Positions 25,213 to 34,708 of a stretch of DNA of 47,650 nucleotides are shown here, piece after piece (within the stretch, counting starts at the first letter, position 1; the number at the start of each line of letters is the position of its first letter). Made by a program: the position numbers and the translations under genes. The notes under the pieces are model-generated. The model worked only from the letters and a program-made list of their open reading frames with translations, was not told the DNA's origin and searched no databases. The stretch comes from an uncultured Bacilli bacterium (lineage in GTDB: Bacteria > Bacillota_I > Bacilli_A > RF39 > UBA660), in assembly GCA_947632065.1 (NCBI GenBank), contig CANRNO010000031.1, positions 1 to 47,650 of the forward strand. The letters run 5' to 3'.

Positions 25213-27624
25213 TACTTCGGCAATATATTGTAATAGTTTTAGGAATAAATCCATATATTCTCTTGATAATCCTTTTTTTCTTAGTTTTCTAATTTCTATT
25301 CTTTTCTTTTGAACAGAAATATCACTAAACATTATAGCATCTATTTTTTCTTTTATATATGTTTCTATTCTTAAATCTTGTAAGATACTTTTAACATCAT
25401 CATTTATTAATCTTACTGCATCTATTTCTATATCTTGTCCTTTACAATTTATTGTTATTTGAGATACTGTTGGGGCATCTTTTATATAAACTACAAAATC
25501 ATTACCATCTACTCCACATAGTGCTTGTACTGGTTGTTCATTAAAGTAGACTGTGGTATCTTGAGCATGTTTTGTATTTCTAAACATTATTTTATAGTTT
25601 CTTTTATCTGGTATTACTCCACTTTTTCCTTCTATAGGTCTTATTATTACTGTATAGTTATTTTTTAGATAGTTATAATCTATATTTGTTTTTAGGTAAT
25701 ATCCTCTTTGATAAAGATTTGTTGAACCATCATCTTCGTATAGTGTATAAGAGTTACTTACACCTGGGAATATATGAATTTCCATATCGGTGGCGATACC
25801 AGTATTATTGTAATCACTTCTATTAGATAATGGTATGATTGATCCTGAATGAGCAAATACTGGATAATCTTCATCTTTAAAGAAAGATATATATTTTTTA
25901 GCACCAGGGAATTTCTTTCCTGTTTTAAAGTCATACCAAGTTCCATCTGGTATATAGAATCTATGGATAGTTCTGTTCATTGTTGTATCTTTCTTTTCAA
26001 GTATTGGGCAAACTATAAGTTGAGATCCAAAGTAGTATTCATTTCTATATAATTTGTCATCATAAATCCATGGGAAATTATAATATAATGGTTGTATTAA
26101 TGGTATTCCATATTTATGATATTGATAACTTTCTGTATATAAATATGGTATTAATCTATGTCTTAATCTTAAATAATCTATAGCTATAGTTTCTGTTTTA
26201 ACATCCCAAGCCCATGGTTCTCTTTTATAATATTTTCCACGTGCACCATGAAAACGTAATATTGGTGAGAAGACAGCAAACTCTAAATATCTTAGATATA
26301 GTTCTGGATCTTCTATTCCACCATGGTTTCCTCCAACATCATGACTCCACCATGATACTCCAATATTAGCAGCATTTATTTGTTTTAAGACAACGTCTTT
26401 TAATTGTTCCCATCCTATTTCACTACTTCCTGCATATAAAACTGGATATCTATGAGGAGCATAAATAGCATTTCTTGATAGGACCATTCCTCTTTCATTA
26501 CGTGTTGAATCCATATACATATAATGAAGTGTTGACCATAAATTTAATAAGTTTAAATCTCCATTATAGTCATTCCAAAAGAAGTCTACTCCTATTCCTT
26601 CTAATGGATGAAGGAATATTTTTAAATATACATCTATTAATCTTGGATTTAATGGATCAAATTTAATTATTGTAGAACCATTTATTCCTAAAGATTCTGC
26701 GGCAACACTGAAAAACTGTTCATGAGGATAAAATCCACCACCTGGATCTACTCTAAGTCCTACTTTAATTCCTCTTTTATGAAGTTCTTCAATAGTTGAG
26801 GTTGGATCTTTAAATAGATTAGGATTAAATGTAAAACCACTTTTTAAATCATGGTATTTATCTACATTTCTAATGTGCCAATCTTTATCAAATAACATAA
26901 TTGAGATAGGCACTTTTTTCTTTTCAAATTTTTTTATTAATTCCCATAATGTTTTATCATCATAAGTAACATTACGACACCACCAGTTACCTAAAGCGAA
27001 ACGAGGAATCATTGATGGAAAACCTGTTAAGGTATAATAATCTTGTAAGGCTGAGGCGAAATCTTTGTCATACATAAATACATATATATCAACTGAGCCT
27101 CTTTCTCTATCTACAAATGTTCCATCTGTTGCGAGTAATTTGTTTTCAGAATCATCTAGGGATGCGAAACCTTCTAAGGAATAAAGTCCTCTATTATATC
27201 TTTTATCTATAGGTATATCAACAGAAATCATATTTCCACCTAAGTTTCTTGCTTCAGGATGACCATAATACCATGATTTTTGGCGATCTCTTTCTGCTGA
27301 ATTTAAAGTTATTTTTAAGTTTTTCATCGGATCTACTTTGTTTCCGATAAAAGGTTGTTCTTTTAAGTATGTAAGAGTAAAATATTTTGTTGTTATTTCT
27401 AAGTATTGAGGATCTTGTCTTACTTTATATTCTGGTGTTTTAAATGTCCTGTTGATTACAAGTTGAGTTGGAGAATCTACAAATGTTCCAGAGGTACTAT
27501 ATTCAAGTCTTATAAGACGTTCTGTTAAAACAGTAAATCTATAGCGTTTTCCCTTTAGAACCATCTTGTCATTTGTTTTTGTAAGATCATAACTAAACTC
27601 AAATTGCTTACCAAGTGGATACAT
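25210..27624 (-). CDS. Glycoside hydrolase family 31 (alpha-glucosidase-like)
   Basis: GH31 enzymes release alpha-linked glucose or xylose from oligosaccharides. The 804-residue protein has an N-terminal beta-sandwich, a TIM barrel with the nucleophile region GVDFFWNDYNG and the acid/base motif SWWSHDVGGNHGG, and C-terminal sandwich domains. FALGNWWCRNV and FHGARGKYY are also typical GH31 blocks. The nucleophile motif reads W-N-D-Y-N rather than the usual W-x-D-M-N-E. There is no signal peptide, so it acts in the cytosol. A Lys/Arg-rich helical tail of about 60 residues extends past the last sandwich. AAAGGAGG precedes the ATG. No sugar transporter is adjacent. Confidence 0.9.
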   Translation of the reverse strand: MYPLGKQFEFSYDLTKTNDKMVLKGKRYRFTVLTERLIRLEYSTSGTFVDSPTQLVINRTFKTPEYKVRQDPQYLEITTKYFTLTYLKEQPFIGNKVDPMKNLKITLNSAERDRQKSWYYGHPEARNLGGNMISVDIPIDKRYNRGLYSLEGFASLDDSENKLLATDGTFVDRERGSVDIYVFMYDKDFASALQDYYTLTGFPSMIPRFALGNWWCRNVTYDDKTLWELIKKFEKKKVPISIMLFDKDWHIRNVDKYHDLKSGFTFNPNLFKDPTSTIEELHKRGIKVGLRVDPGGGFYPHEQFFSVAAESLGINGSTIIKFDPLNPRLIDVYLKIFLHPLEGIGVDFFWNDYNGDLNLLNLWSTLHYMYMDSTRNERGMVLSRNAIYAPHRYPVLYAGSSEIGWEQLKDVVLKQINAANIGVSWWSHDVGGNHGGIEDPELYLRYLEFAVFSPILRFHGARGKYYKREPWAWDVKTETIAIDYLRLRHRLIPYLYTESYQYHKYGIPLIQPLYYNFPWIYDDKLYRNEYYFGSQLIVCPILEKKDTTMNRTIHRFYIPDGTWYDFKTGKKFPGAKKYISFFKDEDYPVFAHSGSIIPLSNRSDYNNTGIATDMEIHIFPGVSNSYTLYEDDGSTNLYQRGYYLKTNIDYNYLKNNYTVIIRPIEGKSGVIPDKRNYKIMFRNTKHAQDTTVYFNEQPVQALCGVDGNDFVVYIKDAPTVSQITINCKGQDIEIDAVRLINDDVKSILQDLRIETYIKEKIDAIMFSDISVQKKRIEIRKLRKKGLSREYMDLFLKLLQYIAEV

Positions 27625-27700
27625 AATGACAACCTCCTTTTACTCTTATATATCATATCATAAATAATGAAATATTCCAATAATTTATAATGTGTTTTTA

Positions 27701-28075
27701 TTAAGTTATTTTATTTGGACAAGATAATTTTACAATATATTGATACTTTCCATTTTTAAGTCTTGATACTACTACTTTACTTTGATTATTACATTCTTGA
27801 CCTTTTGAATTTTCTACTGTATCTATATAATTATTATTTTGTAATTTTTCTAAAGTTACTTCAGCAGTATCTTCTTCTGTTAATGGTAATTCTCCTTTAT
27901 GGTCTGAATAATATTCTTTTGCAGCCATTAGTACCATATTTTCTTGATTGGTATAATATTTATCTGTTCCTTTTTTTAAAACACTAGTCATACTTGTTAT
28001 AGTAATTGTCCCTAATATGGATAATACTACAACAGCAGTTAATACTTCAATCATTGTAAAACCTTTATTATTCAT
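27701..28075 (-). CDS. Type II pseudopilin / type IV pilin-like protein
   Basis: MNNKGFTMIEVLTAVVVLSILG is a textbook class III prepilin signal: cleavage after Gly5, methylated Phe, Glu at mature position 5. The 124-residue protein has a short globular domain with two Cys (ECNNQ and KLSCPN) that could form a disulfide, as in ComGC-type competence pseudopilins. It lies one base downstream of the VanY gene with AAGGAGAAC at that gene's end, so they are coupled. No assembly genes are present locally. Confidence 0.8.
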   Translation of the reverse strand: MNNKGFTMIEVLTAVVVLSILGTITITSMTSVLKKGTDKYYTNQENMVLMAAKEYYSDHKGELPLTEEDTAEVTLEKLQNNNYIDTVENSKGQECNNQSKVVVSRLKNGKYQYIVKLSCPNKIT

Positions 28076-28076
28076 A

Positions 28077-29213
28077 TTAGTTCTCCTTATCTAAAAACAT
28101 TGCGAAATACTCATCATATACTAATTTATTTTCGTATACATATGTAGCTATTTTTTTACCTACATAACGAAAATGCCATGATTCATTAGAGAATCCTGTT
28201 ATTGATTCTGATGAAGTTGGATAACGATGAACAAAACCATATTTAGCTGAATTTTTGATGGTCCAGTCATATTCTTTTGTTGTTGAGAAAACATTTGATT
28301 TGGCACTTGCTAAATCAAAACCATATCCAGTTTGATGTTCTGAAAATCCAGGAGTTGATACGTATTTAGCAACGTATTCATCTCCATATAAGCCTTTATA
28401 TAAATCAAATACTTTTACTTGTTCTTTATAACTTCTATATGCTGAATTTACTAGTATTTCCATACCTTCTTTTTTAGCATCATCAATCATTCTTTTTAAA
28501 TTTTGCCAAGCAATTCTTGTTCCTTTTACTTTTTCTTCACCTTTTACATATTCTTGAGGTATTGTTATTAAGTCTTTTGGTACATATCCATCTTTTAATT
28601 TTCTATGTTTTGTAACTAATACTTTAGGTGAATAATCATCTGTTATAACAGGATCTTTATATGGTTCTTTATCTAAATCTATATTTACTTGGATAATAGT
28701 ATTTTCTTCATCTTCTCCTGTTTCATTCATATATGCTAAATATCTATCATAGTTTCTTATTTTAGCATAATCATATGTGAAAAATTCTTCTAAGTACTCT
28801 ACTTTATCTCTTTTAGCAAAAGCAGTTACATCTTCATCGTTTCCATGAGATAAAATCATAGATATTTCATTATTATTATACTTTCTTTTGATTAAACTAT
28901 TAATATTTCTTATTAGATGTTTTTGTTTTTGATATTTTATTTTAGAGTAATGATCTAAATTTTTTTCTTTATAATCAGAACTTTCAAAAGCAGCATTTAG
29001 TGTTTTATTTTCTCCTATTTCCATAACATAACTTTTTTTCATTTTTAGTAATATTTCATTACTTGCTTGGATGCTATAACCTAACTCTGTAAGTTGATAT
29101 CTTTCATAAAAATAAAATATTGTAAGTGCGATTGCAATCAATAAAATTGTACCTAAAATATATTCTAAAATTCTTAGTCCTTTTTTTGGCTTTAATTTCT
29201 TTTTTAATTCCAT
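28077..29213 (-). CDS. VanY/DacB-type D-alanyl-D-alanine carboxypeptidase, membrane-anchored
   Basis: This M15B zinc carboxypeptidase trims the terminal D-Ala from peptidoglycan stem peptides outside the membrane. An N-terminal membrane helix (about residues 15-37) is followed by a roughly 180-residue linker domain and then the catalytic domain. Motifs are LVNSAYRSYKEQ, the zinc site SEHQTGYGFDLA (His and Asp) and ESWHFRYVG (catalytic Glu region and third zinc His). The ATG at 29213 is preceded by GGAAGTGG; the ORF-track start at 29222 is a GTG inside that site. A pseudopilin gene follows directly. Confidence 0.9.
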   Translation of the reverse strand: MELKKKLKPKKGLRILEYILGTILLIAIALTIFYFYERYQLTELGYSIQASNEILLKMKKSYVMEIGENKTLNAAFESSDYKEKNLDHYSKIKYQKQKHLIRNINSLIKRKYNNNEISMILSHGNDEDVTAFAKRDKVEYLEEFFTYDYAKIRNYDRYLAYMNETGEDEENTIIQVNIDLDKEPYKDPVITDDYSPKVLVTKHRKLKDGYVPKDLITIPQEYVKGEEKVKGTRIAWQNLKRMIDDAKKEGMEILVNSAYRSYKEQVKVFDLYKGLYGDEYVAKYVSTPGFSEHQTGYGFDLASAKSNVFSTTKEYDWTIKNSAKYGFVHRYPTSSESITGFSNESWHFRYVGKKIATYVYENKLVYDEYFAMFLDKEN

Positions 29214-29290
29214 ATTATCCACTTCCTTTAATACAGCTTAATTGTATCAAAATTATTTATAAAAGTCATCTTTAAAGGATATTGTTTTCC

Positions 29291-29515
29291 TTAAAGGTTT
29301 TTAGAATTTATTAATTCTACATATACCTTTTTTAAATCTTGTTTTTTTATTCCTAAATCACGTAAAATGGAATAAGCATATTCTATTTTCATTTTGAAAA
29401 AACATTTATCATCTTTTAGTATCTTTTGAATGAGTTTGTATTTTTTTAAATTTTTTTCATCATTAACATTTAACTTTATTAATTTATCATTAACTTCTCT
29501 TAGTTTTTCTATCAT
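29291..29515 (-). CDS. Small helical protein coupled to the transglutaminase-like gene
   Basis: A 74-residue, Lys-rich, fully helical-looking protein (EKLREVNDKLIKLNVNDEKN...). Its ATG overlaps the stop of the 569-residue gene by four bases (ATGA), so the two are translationally coupled. It has no signal peptide or membrane segment. A role as partner, inhibitor or chaperone of the upstream protein is suggested only by this coupling. The family is not recognised. Confidence 0.65.
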   Translation of the reverse strand: MIEKLREVNDKLIKLNVNDEKNLKKYKLIQKILKDDKCFFKMKIEYAYSILRDLGIKKQDLKKVYVELINSKNL

Positions 29516-31221
29516 TTCTTTCCTCCTAAACTACCTTCGATTCCAGGTATTGTTGAATCAATATTTCTTTTTCCTATTTGACCAAATGTATTTTCTTTTA
29601 TTTTTTCTTCTAGTACTTCTGGAGAGATTGATACTAATGGATTATTTCGATTATTGGGATCAAAATAAAAATATATATTTTCATTTTTATTTAATTCATT
29701 TGTAATACCATTTTCATTTATTATATAAATTCCTACTGGTACTGCTTCAAAATTTTCTACTTCTTTATTGCTTATAATTTTAAAATTAATGTTTTCTTCT
29801 CTTTCTTTTTCAGCAAATAAAATTTTATTTAGTATAAGAGTATATCCAAAAGCATCCATAACAGGTAATTCAATTGAGTTAACTGTTTCGGTTAAAATTG
29901 AAACTTTTTCTGTTAGTGGTATTTCTTCTACATTATCACTTATTAGTTTATAATAATTTATTAATTCTTCTGTTGATTCTATTTCTTCGGATTTTTCGTT
30001 TTTATTAATTAAATCATACATTTTAGAGAAAGATTCTTTAAATTCTTGTTGTGTTTGTTTACTTTTATTTATACACTCTATTCCTTTTAATGGATGATTT
30101 ACTTTGGCAAGCATTAAATCGGCATTTAAAATAGAACGTGTAGAATCTGCGGTAATTAAAAACTTATCTATTCTAAATTCTAGGCTAACATGTCCTGTTC
30201 CGTATGTATTACCAAATATACTTTTATAATTATTTTTATAATTTACTCCTAAATATTTTTTTAAAAGATTAGCATACATATTATTAAACATATAACAGAC
30301 TACTTCATTATTTTCTGGAGTAATAGTTGAAATGTATTCAGGATCTTTATATTTTAAAGTGGCTTCTCCTTTTTGATTTAGAGCATAATACTCTTGACTA
30401 TAAGTTAGAGTCTTACACATTTTTATATAAATATATATTGCTTTTTCTAAAGTACTTATATCTTCTGGCATTTGAGATATTATTTCTTTTTCTAACTCTT
30501 TATTAAGGTCTGCGGTGTATGTGGGATCTTTTTGTAAGAATTCATTAACTGCTTGATAATCTATTATTTTAAAGGCTCTAATATCCTTTAATCTTTGTTT
30601 AATTTTGGGTGGTATTAAATTACTTTGATATCCTCCGCTTTGTTGAAAAAGCATATCAATAGCATAAGCAAAATGTTCTTTTGGAATATTTTCTATTTTT
30701 TCATTATTACATAATTCTTTGAATTTAGGAGTTGATAATTCTAAAAATGAAATCATTTTCTCAAATGGTATAGAGTAATCAATGCCATCTATATTAAAGT
30801 TATAAACTAAACCTTGTTGGTTATCTTTAAATTTTTCAAAAGATATTTCTTGTTTTAATACTTCTAGTTTTTTATATTCTTCTTTAGTTAAATTCATCTT
30901 TTTAGTAGAAATAAGTTTTTCTATACCTTCTATAATTATAGGTTTATATGGACAATCTATTTCTTCATCAACTTGTTTACCATCTTTGGTATATCCAATA
31001 TTTAATGAAAAATTTTCTCCAAAAATATATTTTTTTAAATATTCATAATATGCATCATCTTTTATCAATTTCTTTAACAATTCTATACTTATATTTTGAC
31101 CATCAATATTTATTTTTTCACTGTTTTTTATATTATTAAATTCATCTAGTGGTATAAAAATTGTATATCTTTTTTCTATTTTTAAATATTTATTAATATT
31201 TTGTATTATATTTTGATTCAT
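29512..31221 (-). CDS. Cytosolic transglutaminase-like (papain-fold) protein of unknown function
   Basis: A 569-residue protein without signal peptide or membrane helix. The middle (about 255-365) has the order expected of a transglutaminase-like core: a helix (TLEKAIYIYIKMCKTLTYS), the nucleophile segment NEVVCYMFNNMYANLL with Cys309 at a helix start, GTGHVSLEF with His344, and LITADST with Asp359. The flanks, about 250 residues before and 200 after, match nothing I know. GCTAGGAGG precedes the ATG. The C-terminal Gly-rich end (GIEGSLGGKK) is unusual. It is followed by a coupled 74-residue gene. The enzymatic class is inferred from motif order only. Confidence 0.6.
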   Translation of the reverse strand: MNQNIIQNINKYLKIEKRYTIFIPLDEFNNIKNSEKINIDGQNISIELLKKLIKDDAYYEYLKKYIFGENFSLNIGYTKDGKQVDEEIDCPYKPIIIEGIEKLISTKKMNLTKEEYKKLEVLKQEISFEKFKDNQQGLVYNFNIDGIDYSIPFEKMISFLELSTPKFKELCNNEKIENIPKEHFAYAIDMLFQQSGGYQSNLIPPKIKQRLKDIRAFKIIDYQAVNEFLQKDPTYTADLNKELEKEIISQMPEDISTLEKAIYIYIKMCKTLTYSQEYYALNQKGEATLKYKDPEYISTITPENNEVVCYMFNNMYANLLKKYLGVNYKNNYKSIFGNTYGTGHVSLEFRIDKFLITADSTRSILNADLMLAKVNHPLKGIECINKSKQTQQEFKESFSKMYDLINKNEKSEEIESTEELINYYKLISDNVEEIPLTEKVSILTETVNSIELPVMDAFGYTLILNKILFAEKEREENINFKIISNKEVENFEAVPVGIYIINENGITNELNKNENIYFYFDPNNRNNPLVSISPEVLEEKIKENTFGQIGKRNIDSTIPGIEGSLGGKK

Positions 31222-31311
31222 ATATTCCTCCTAGCAATATCTTATAATCATTATATCATAATTTAAAAAATGTGGTATAATAAGTTAGATTTGATGAGAG
31301 GAGTTTAACTT
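31222..31311 (+). promoter_or_regulatory. Divergent promoter region
   Basis: This 90-base gap separates two divergent genes. On the plus strand TGGTATAAT at 31273-31281 is an extended -10 for the radical SAM gene. On the minus strand TATAAT at 31250-31255 lies about 30 bases before the transglutaminase-like gene. Neither has a clear -35. Confidence 0.5.
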
Positions 31312-32247
31312 ATGGAAAATCCTTTTAAATATAGTGATAATAATAAAAGATATCATACTTTAGATTATTATTATAAACATAAATTTAATAGTAAAGTTTT
31401 TAAGGTTAGTTTGAACGCTTCTTTTACTTGTCCAAATATTGATGGTACGAAAAGTAGTTTAGGATGTATTTATTGTTCTAAATCTGGTAGTGGTGAATTT
31501 GGTGGAAAAAAGGAAGATGACTTAGTTTTACAATTTGAAAAAGTTAAAAATATGTTGCTTAATAAATGGCCTAAGGCAAAATATATTGGATATTTTCAAG
31601 CAAGGACTAATACTTATGCTCCTGTTAGTGTTTTAAGGGAAAAATATGAAAAGATTTTAAAACTAGATGATGTGGTTGGTCTTTCTATCGCAACTAGAGC
31701 TGACTGTATTAGTAATGAATGTCTTGATTATTTAGAAGAATTAAACAAAAGGACTTTTTTGACTGTTGAACTTGGACTTCAAACTTCTAATGAATTGACT
31801 GCTGAATTTATAAATAGATGTCATAGTTTAAAGACTTTTGAAGATATGGTTTTAAAACTTAGAAAAAGAGGTATTAATGTAGTTGTACATATTATAAATG
31901 GACTTCCTTATGAAGATAAAGAAGATATGCTTAATACTGTTAGATATTTAAATAAACTTGATATACAAGGAATAAAAATACATATGCTTAGTGTTTTAAA
32001 AGATACTCCTTTAGAGGAAATTTATAAAAAAGAAAAGTTTCATATTTTAACTAAAGATGAATATATAGACATTGTTGTTTCTCAATTAGAACTTTTACGT
32101 AGTGAGATTGTAATTCATCGTATTACTGGAGATCCTCCAAAAAATTTATGTATTGAACCTAAGTGGCTTATAAAAAAATTCTGTGTGTTAAATGATATTG
32201 ATAAAGAAATGAAAAAAAGAGATACTTATCAAGGTAAGAAAATGTAA
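31312..32247 (+). CDS. Radical SAM protein, YtqA/YhcC family (TIGR01212-like)
   Basis: The N-terminal region FTCPNIDGTKSSLGCIYCSKSG holds the three cysteines expected to bind the 4Fe-4S cluster with this family's long first spacing, followed by GSGEFGG. The barrel contains IGYFQARTNTYAPV and LTVELGLQTSNE, both characteristic of the YtqA/YhcC group. Its 311 residues match the family. The substrate is unknown; in B. subtilis ytqA is next to a methyltransferase gene, which is not seen here. GAGAGGAG precedes the ATG. Confidence 0.88.
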   Translation: MENPFKYSDNNKRYHTLDYYYKHKFNSKVFKVSLNASFTCPNIDGTKSSLGCIYCSKSGSGEFGGKKEDDLVLQFEKVKNMLLNKWPKAKYIGYFQARTNTYAPVSVLREKYEKILKLDDVVGLSIATRADCISNECLDYLEELNKRTFLTVELGLQTSNELTAEFINRCHSLKTFEDMVLKLRKRGINVVVHIINGLPYEDKEDMLNTVRYLNKLDIQGIKIHMLSVLKDTPLEEIYKKEKFHILTKDEYIDIVVSQLELLRSEIVIHRITGDPPKNLCIEPKWLIKKFCVLNDIDKEMKKRDTYQGKKM

Positions 32248-32323
32248 ATAAAAGTAATAAACACCTTGTGTTGCTCTTTTTTTTATATTATAATTATTAT
32301 AGGAGACTACGGAGGTAGATATT

Positions 32324-33061
32324 ATGAAAGATAAAATTAATCAATGGATGACTAATTTTAAGAAAATGGATAAAAAAGAATTTATTAGAAAAAATGATAA
32401 ATTACTTGCGATTTCAATGATTACTTTTTCTGGAATGTTATGTCTTTGTGTTGGAGTTGCTTTACCACTTATGCCTAAGGATGTATCTAATAAGACTATT
32501 TTGCTTAAAGTTTCTAAGAATCAAGTAGAAAAAAAGAAAAGTAATGAAATAGTATTAAAAGAAATGCAATCTGAGGTTAATCAACCTATTAGTGTTGATG
32601 TTAGAGATTATGTTGATACTAAATTATTAGATGAAGATGTTATTAAAAAATTAAAACTAGATACTTCTGCGGTTAATATATTACAACCTGGTAATTATAC
32701 ATATGTAATAAAATATAAGAATAAGACTTTTACTGGTATTTATATAATAAAAGAAAAAGAATTACCTAAAGTTGATAATATTACTTTAAAAAGTTTTGAT
32801 TGGTTTGTAGGTCAATCTCTTTCTACAAATATTGATGATTATATTACAGTACAATTATCTGATGAAGTAAAGGCTAATTGTAAACTTGATTTATCACAAG
32901 TTAATATTAATGTAGTTGGTCCATATGCTTATACATTATCATATAATGGTCAAGTTTATACTGGTGTTATTAATGTTATTAATAATCCTGCTACTGTACA
33001 GCCTGATACTAATAATATTCTTCCTGCTGTACCCACTCAACCAGAACAACCTGTTCAGTAA
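32324..33061 (+). CDS. Single-pass membrane protein with two Ig-like repeats
   Basis: A 245-residue protein: about 25 cytoplasmic residues rich in Lys and Asp, one membrane helix (LLAISMITFSGMLCLCVGVA), then two related extracellular repeats of about 65 residues. Each has D-V/I-D-D-Y, a K-L-D-x-S-x-V-N motif and a closing Y-x-Y-x-x-Y...G-x-I strand (PGNYTYVIKYKNKTFTG and VGPYAYTLSYNGQVYTG), like bacterial Ig-like domains. A Pro/Gln-rich tail ends the protein. ACGGAGGTAG precedes the ATG. It lies upstream of the adhesin/sortase pair but is separated from it by a terminator. Confidence 0.65.
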   Translation: MKDKINQWMTNFKKMDKKEFIRKNDKLLAISMITFSGMLCLCVGVALPLMPKDVSNKTILLKVSKNQVEKKKSNEIVLKEMQSEVNQPISVDVRDYVDTKLLDEDVIKKLKLDTSAVNILQPGNYTYVIKYKNKTFTGIYIIKEKELPKVDNITLKSFDWFVGQSLSTNIDDYITVQLSDEVKANCKLDLSQVNINVVGPYAYTLSYNGQVYTGVINVINNPATVQPDTNNILPAVPTQPEQPVQ

Positions 33062-33092
33062 AAAAAATTAAAAAACTATGAAACTTGTTTAT

Positions 33093-33121
33093 TGGAGAAC
33101 TATTTTGGTTCTCTTTTTTTG
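33093..33121 (+). terminator. Intrinsic terminator after the Ig-like membrane protein
   Basis: GGAGAAC and GTTCTC form a stem around TATTTTG, followed by T7. Confidence 0.85.
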
Positions 33122-33244
33122 TTTTCCTATGGGAATTATAAAAATTGGGATATTTTATTATATAAATTTGTTAAAATGGTGATTTTACAAAGGTTTTAAT
33201 TAGTGATATAGTCTTAGTCATTAAGAAACAAAAGGAGGGATTTT

Positions 33245-34708
33245 TTGAAAAAATTATGTGTTTTCTTAATGACAATTTTAGCATCTACAGTAGTTTTTGC
33301 GACTGATGTATATGCACAAAGTACATTTCATGAGGCAGAGTTGATAGGTGGGGTTTATATGACCAGAGAAAAAGGTAAAACCCGCATTTATGAACAAGCT
33401 AGATTCGTTAGAAGGGATGGGGATAATAAAGAGGCATATTGCATTGAACCATTTACTATGTTCCAAGAAGGTGGAAGTTATGAAGCTAGCTCAACTATTG
33501 GTTCTCTTACAGGGGATCAAATAAACAAAATCACTAAAATTGCTTATTATGGTTATGGTAATAAGGCATTAGAGCATTATGATCCAATGTGGTATGCTGC
33601 AGCTCAACATTTGATTTGGCAAGTAGTTGAACCTGCTGGTAATTATTATTTTACTGATAAGTTAAATGGTAATCCAGTTTCTACTTATGATAGATATATG
33701 AATGAAATAAATCAACATGTAGCAGCTCATGATGTAACACCTAGTTTTGGTTTTCAAACTTTTACTCTTGCACAGAATAGTTCTATAGAAATACAAGATA
33801 CTAATCAAGTATTACAATATTTTAGTGAAGATAGTGATATGTTATCTATTAATCCATATAACAACACTTTAAAAATAGAAGGTTTAAAACCTGGAAATTA
33901 TGACTTTGTGTTAACGAAGAACTTTGATAACTATGGAGAAGAGTTTTATTTCTTTGATCATCCAGGTAATCAAAATTTAATGGTTGTTGGTAAGCTACAA
34001 CCTGTTACTACTCATATAACTGTTAATATTAAAGAAACTGAGGTGGAATTTACTAAGTTAGATGCTGATACTGAAAGTACAACACCAAGTGGCGAAGCTG
34101 AACTTAAAGGTGCTGAATATGATATTCTTGATGAAAATGAGGAGGTAGTAAAACATTTTGTTATAGGAGATGATTCTAAAGCAGTTGTTAAAAATTTAGC
34201 ATTTGGTACTTATTATGTTAAAGAAACTAAGGCAGGTGTTGGATATAAACTCGATGAGGAATTACATGAATTTACTATTGATGAAAATAATACTAAATTA
34301 AAAATAGAACTTGAAAATGAGGTTATTAAAAAGAAAGTAGAAATTCATAAGAAATATGGTAATGATACTGATGCTAAAGCAGAAGAGGGAATTGTTTTTA
34401 ATGTATTTAATAGTAAAGGTGAACTAGTTGATAGTATGATAACTGATCAAAATGGTTATGCATATATTGAACTTCCTTATGGACATTATACTATAAAACA
34501 AGAGACTTCTACTGAAGGATATGAAAAAGTAGATGACTTTACTGTAGATATAACTGATGAGGGAGATGATGATGTAATTGAATTTGACTTATTGGATTAT
34601 GTTATCGAAGTTCCAAATACAAATGTTAATCATCAAGACTCTTTATTTTTAGTTATATTTATGATAATATTTGGATTTGTTTATGTTAAAAAAGAAATAC
34701 GTTTATAA
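33245..34708 (+). CDS. Thioester-domain surface adhesin with SpaA/Cna_B domains and sortase signal
   Basis: A 487-residue wall-anchored protein. It starts at a TTG with AAAGGAGGG in front and has a signal peptide ending near VYAQ. The thioester-domain pair is visible: Cys66 in EAYCIEPF and Gln121 in AAAQHLIWQVVEP, which in this domain type form a Cys-Gln thioester that binds host or surface amines covalently. Two SpaA-type prealbumin-like domains follow from about 268 and 370, the first with FTKLD, YVKETKAG and an ELENEV end, consistent with a Lys-Asn isopeptide. The C-terminus has VPNTN, a hydrophobic helix and a KKEIR tail. It overlaps the downstream sortase gene. Confidence 0.85.
   Translation: MKKLCVFLMTILASTVVFATDVYAQSTFHEAELIGGVYMTREKGKTRIYEQARFVRRDGDNKEAYCIEPFTMFQEGGSYEASSTIGSLTGDQINKITKIAYYGYGNKALEHYDPMWYAAAQHLIWQVVEPAGNYYFTDKLNGNPVSTYDRYMNEINQHVAAHDVTPSFGFQTFTLAQNSSIEIQDTNQVLQYFSEDSDMLSINPYNNTLKIEGLKPGNYDFVLTKNFDNYGEEFYFFDHPGNQNLMVVGKLQPVTTHITVNIKETEVEFTKLDADTESTTPSGEAELKGAEYDILDENEEVVKHFVIGDDSKAVVKNLAFGTYYVKETKAGVGYKLDEELHEFTIDENNTKLKIELENEVIKKKVEIHKKYGNDTDAKAEEGIVFNVFNSKGELVDSMITDQNGYAYIELPYGHYTIKQETSTEGYEKVDDFTVDITDEGDDDVIEFDLLDYVIEVPNTNVNHQDSLFLVIFMIIFGFVYVKKEIRL

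Noticed and set aside
32251-32285. Terminator after the radical SAM gene (AACAC-CTT-GTGTT, then a T-run).
   Set aside because: The stem is only five pairs with a three-base loop. It may work but is too weak to list as a firm feature.
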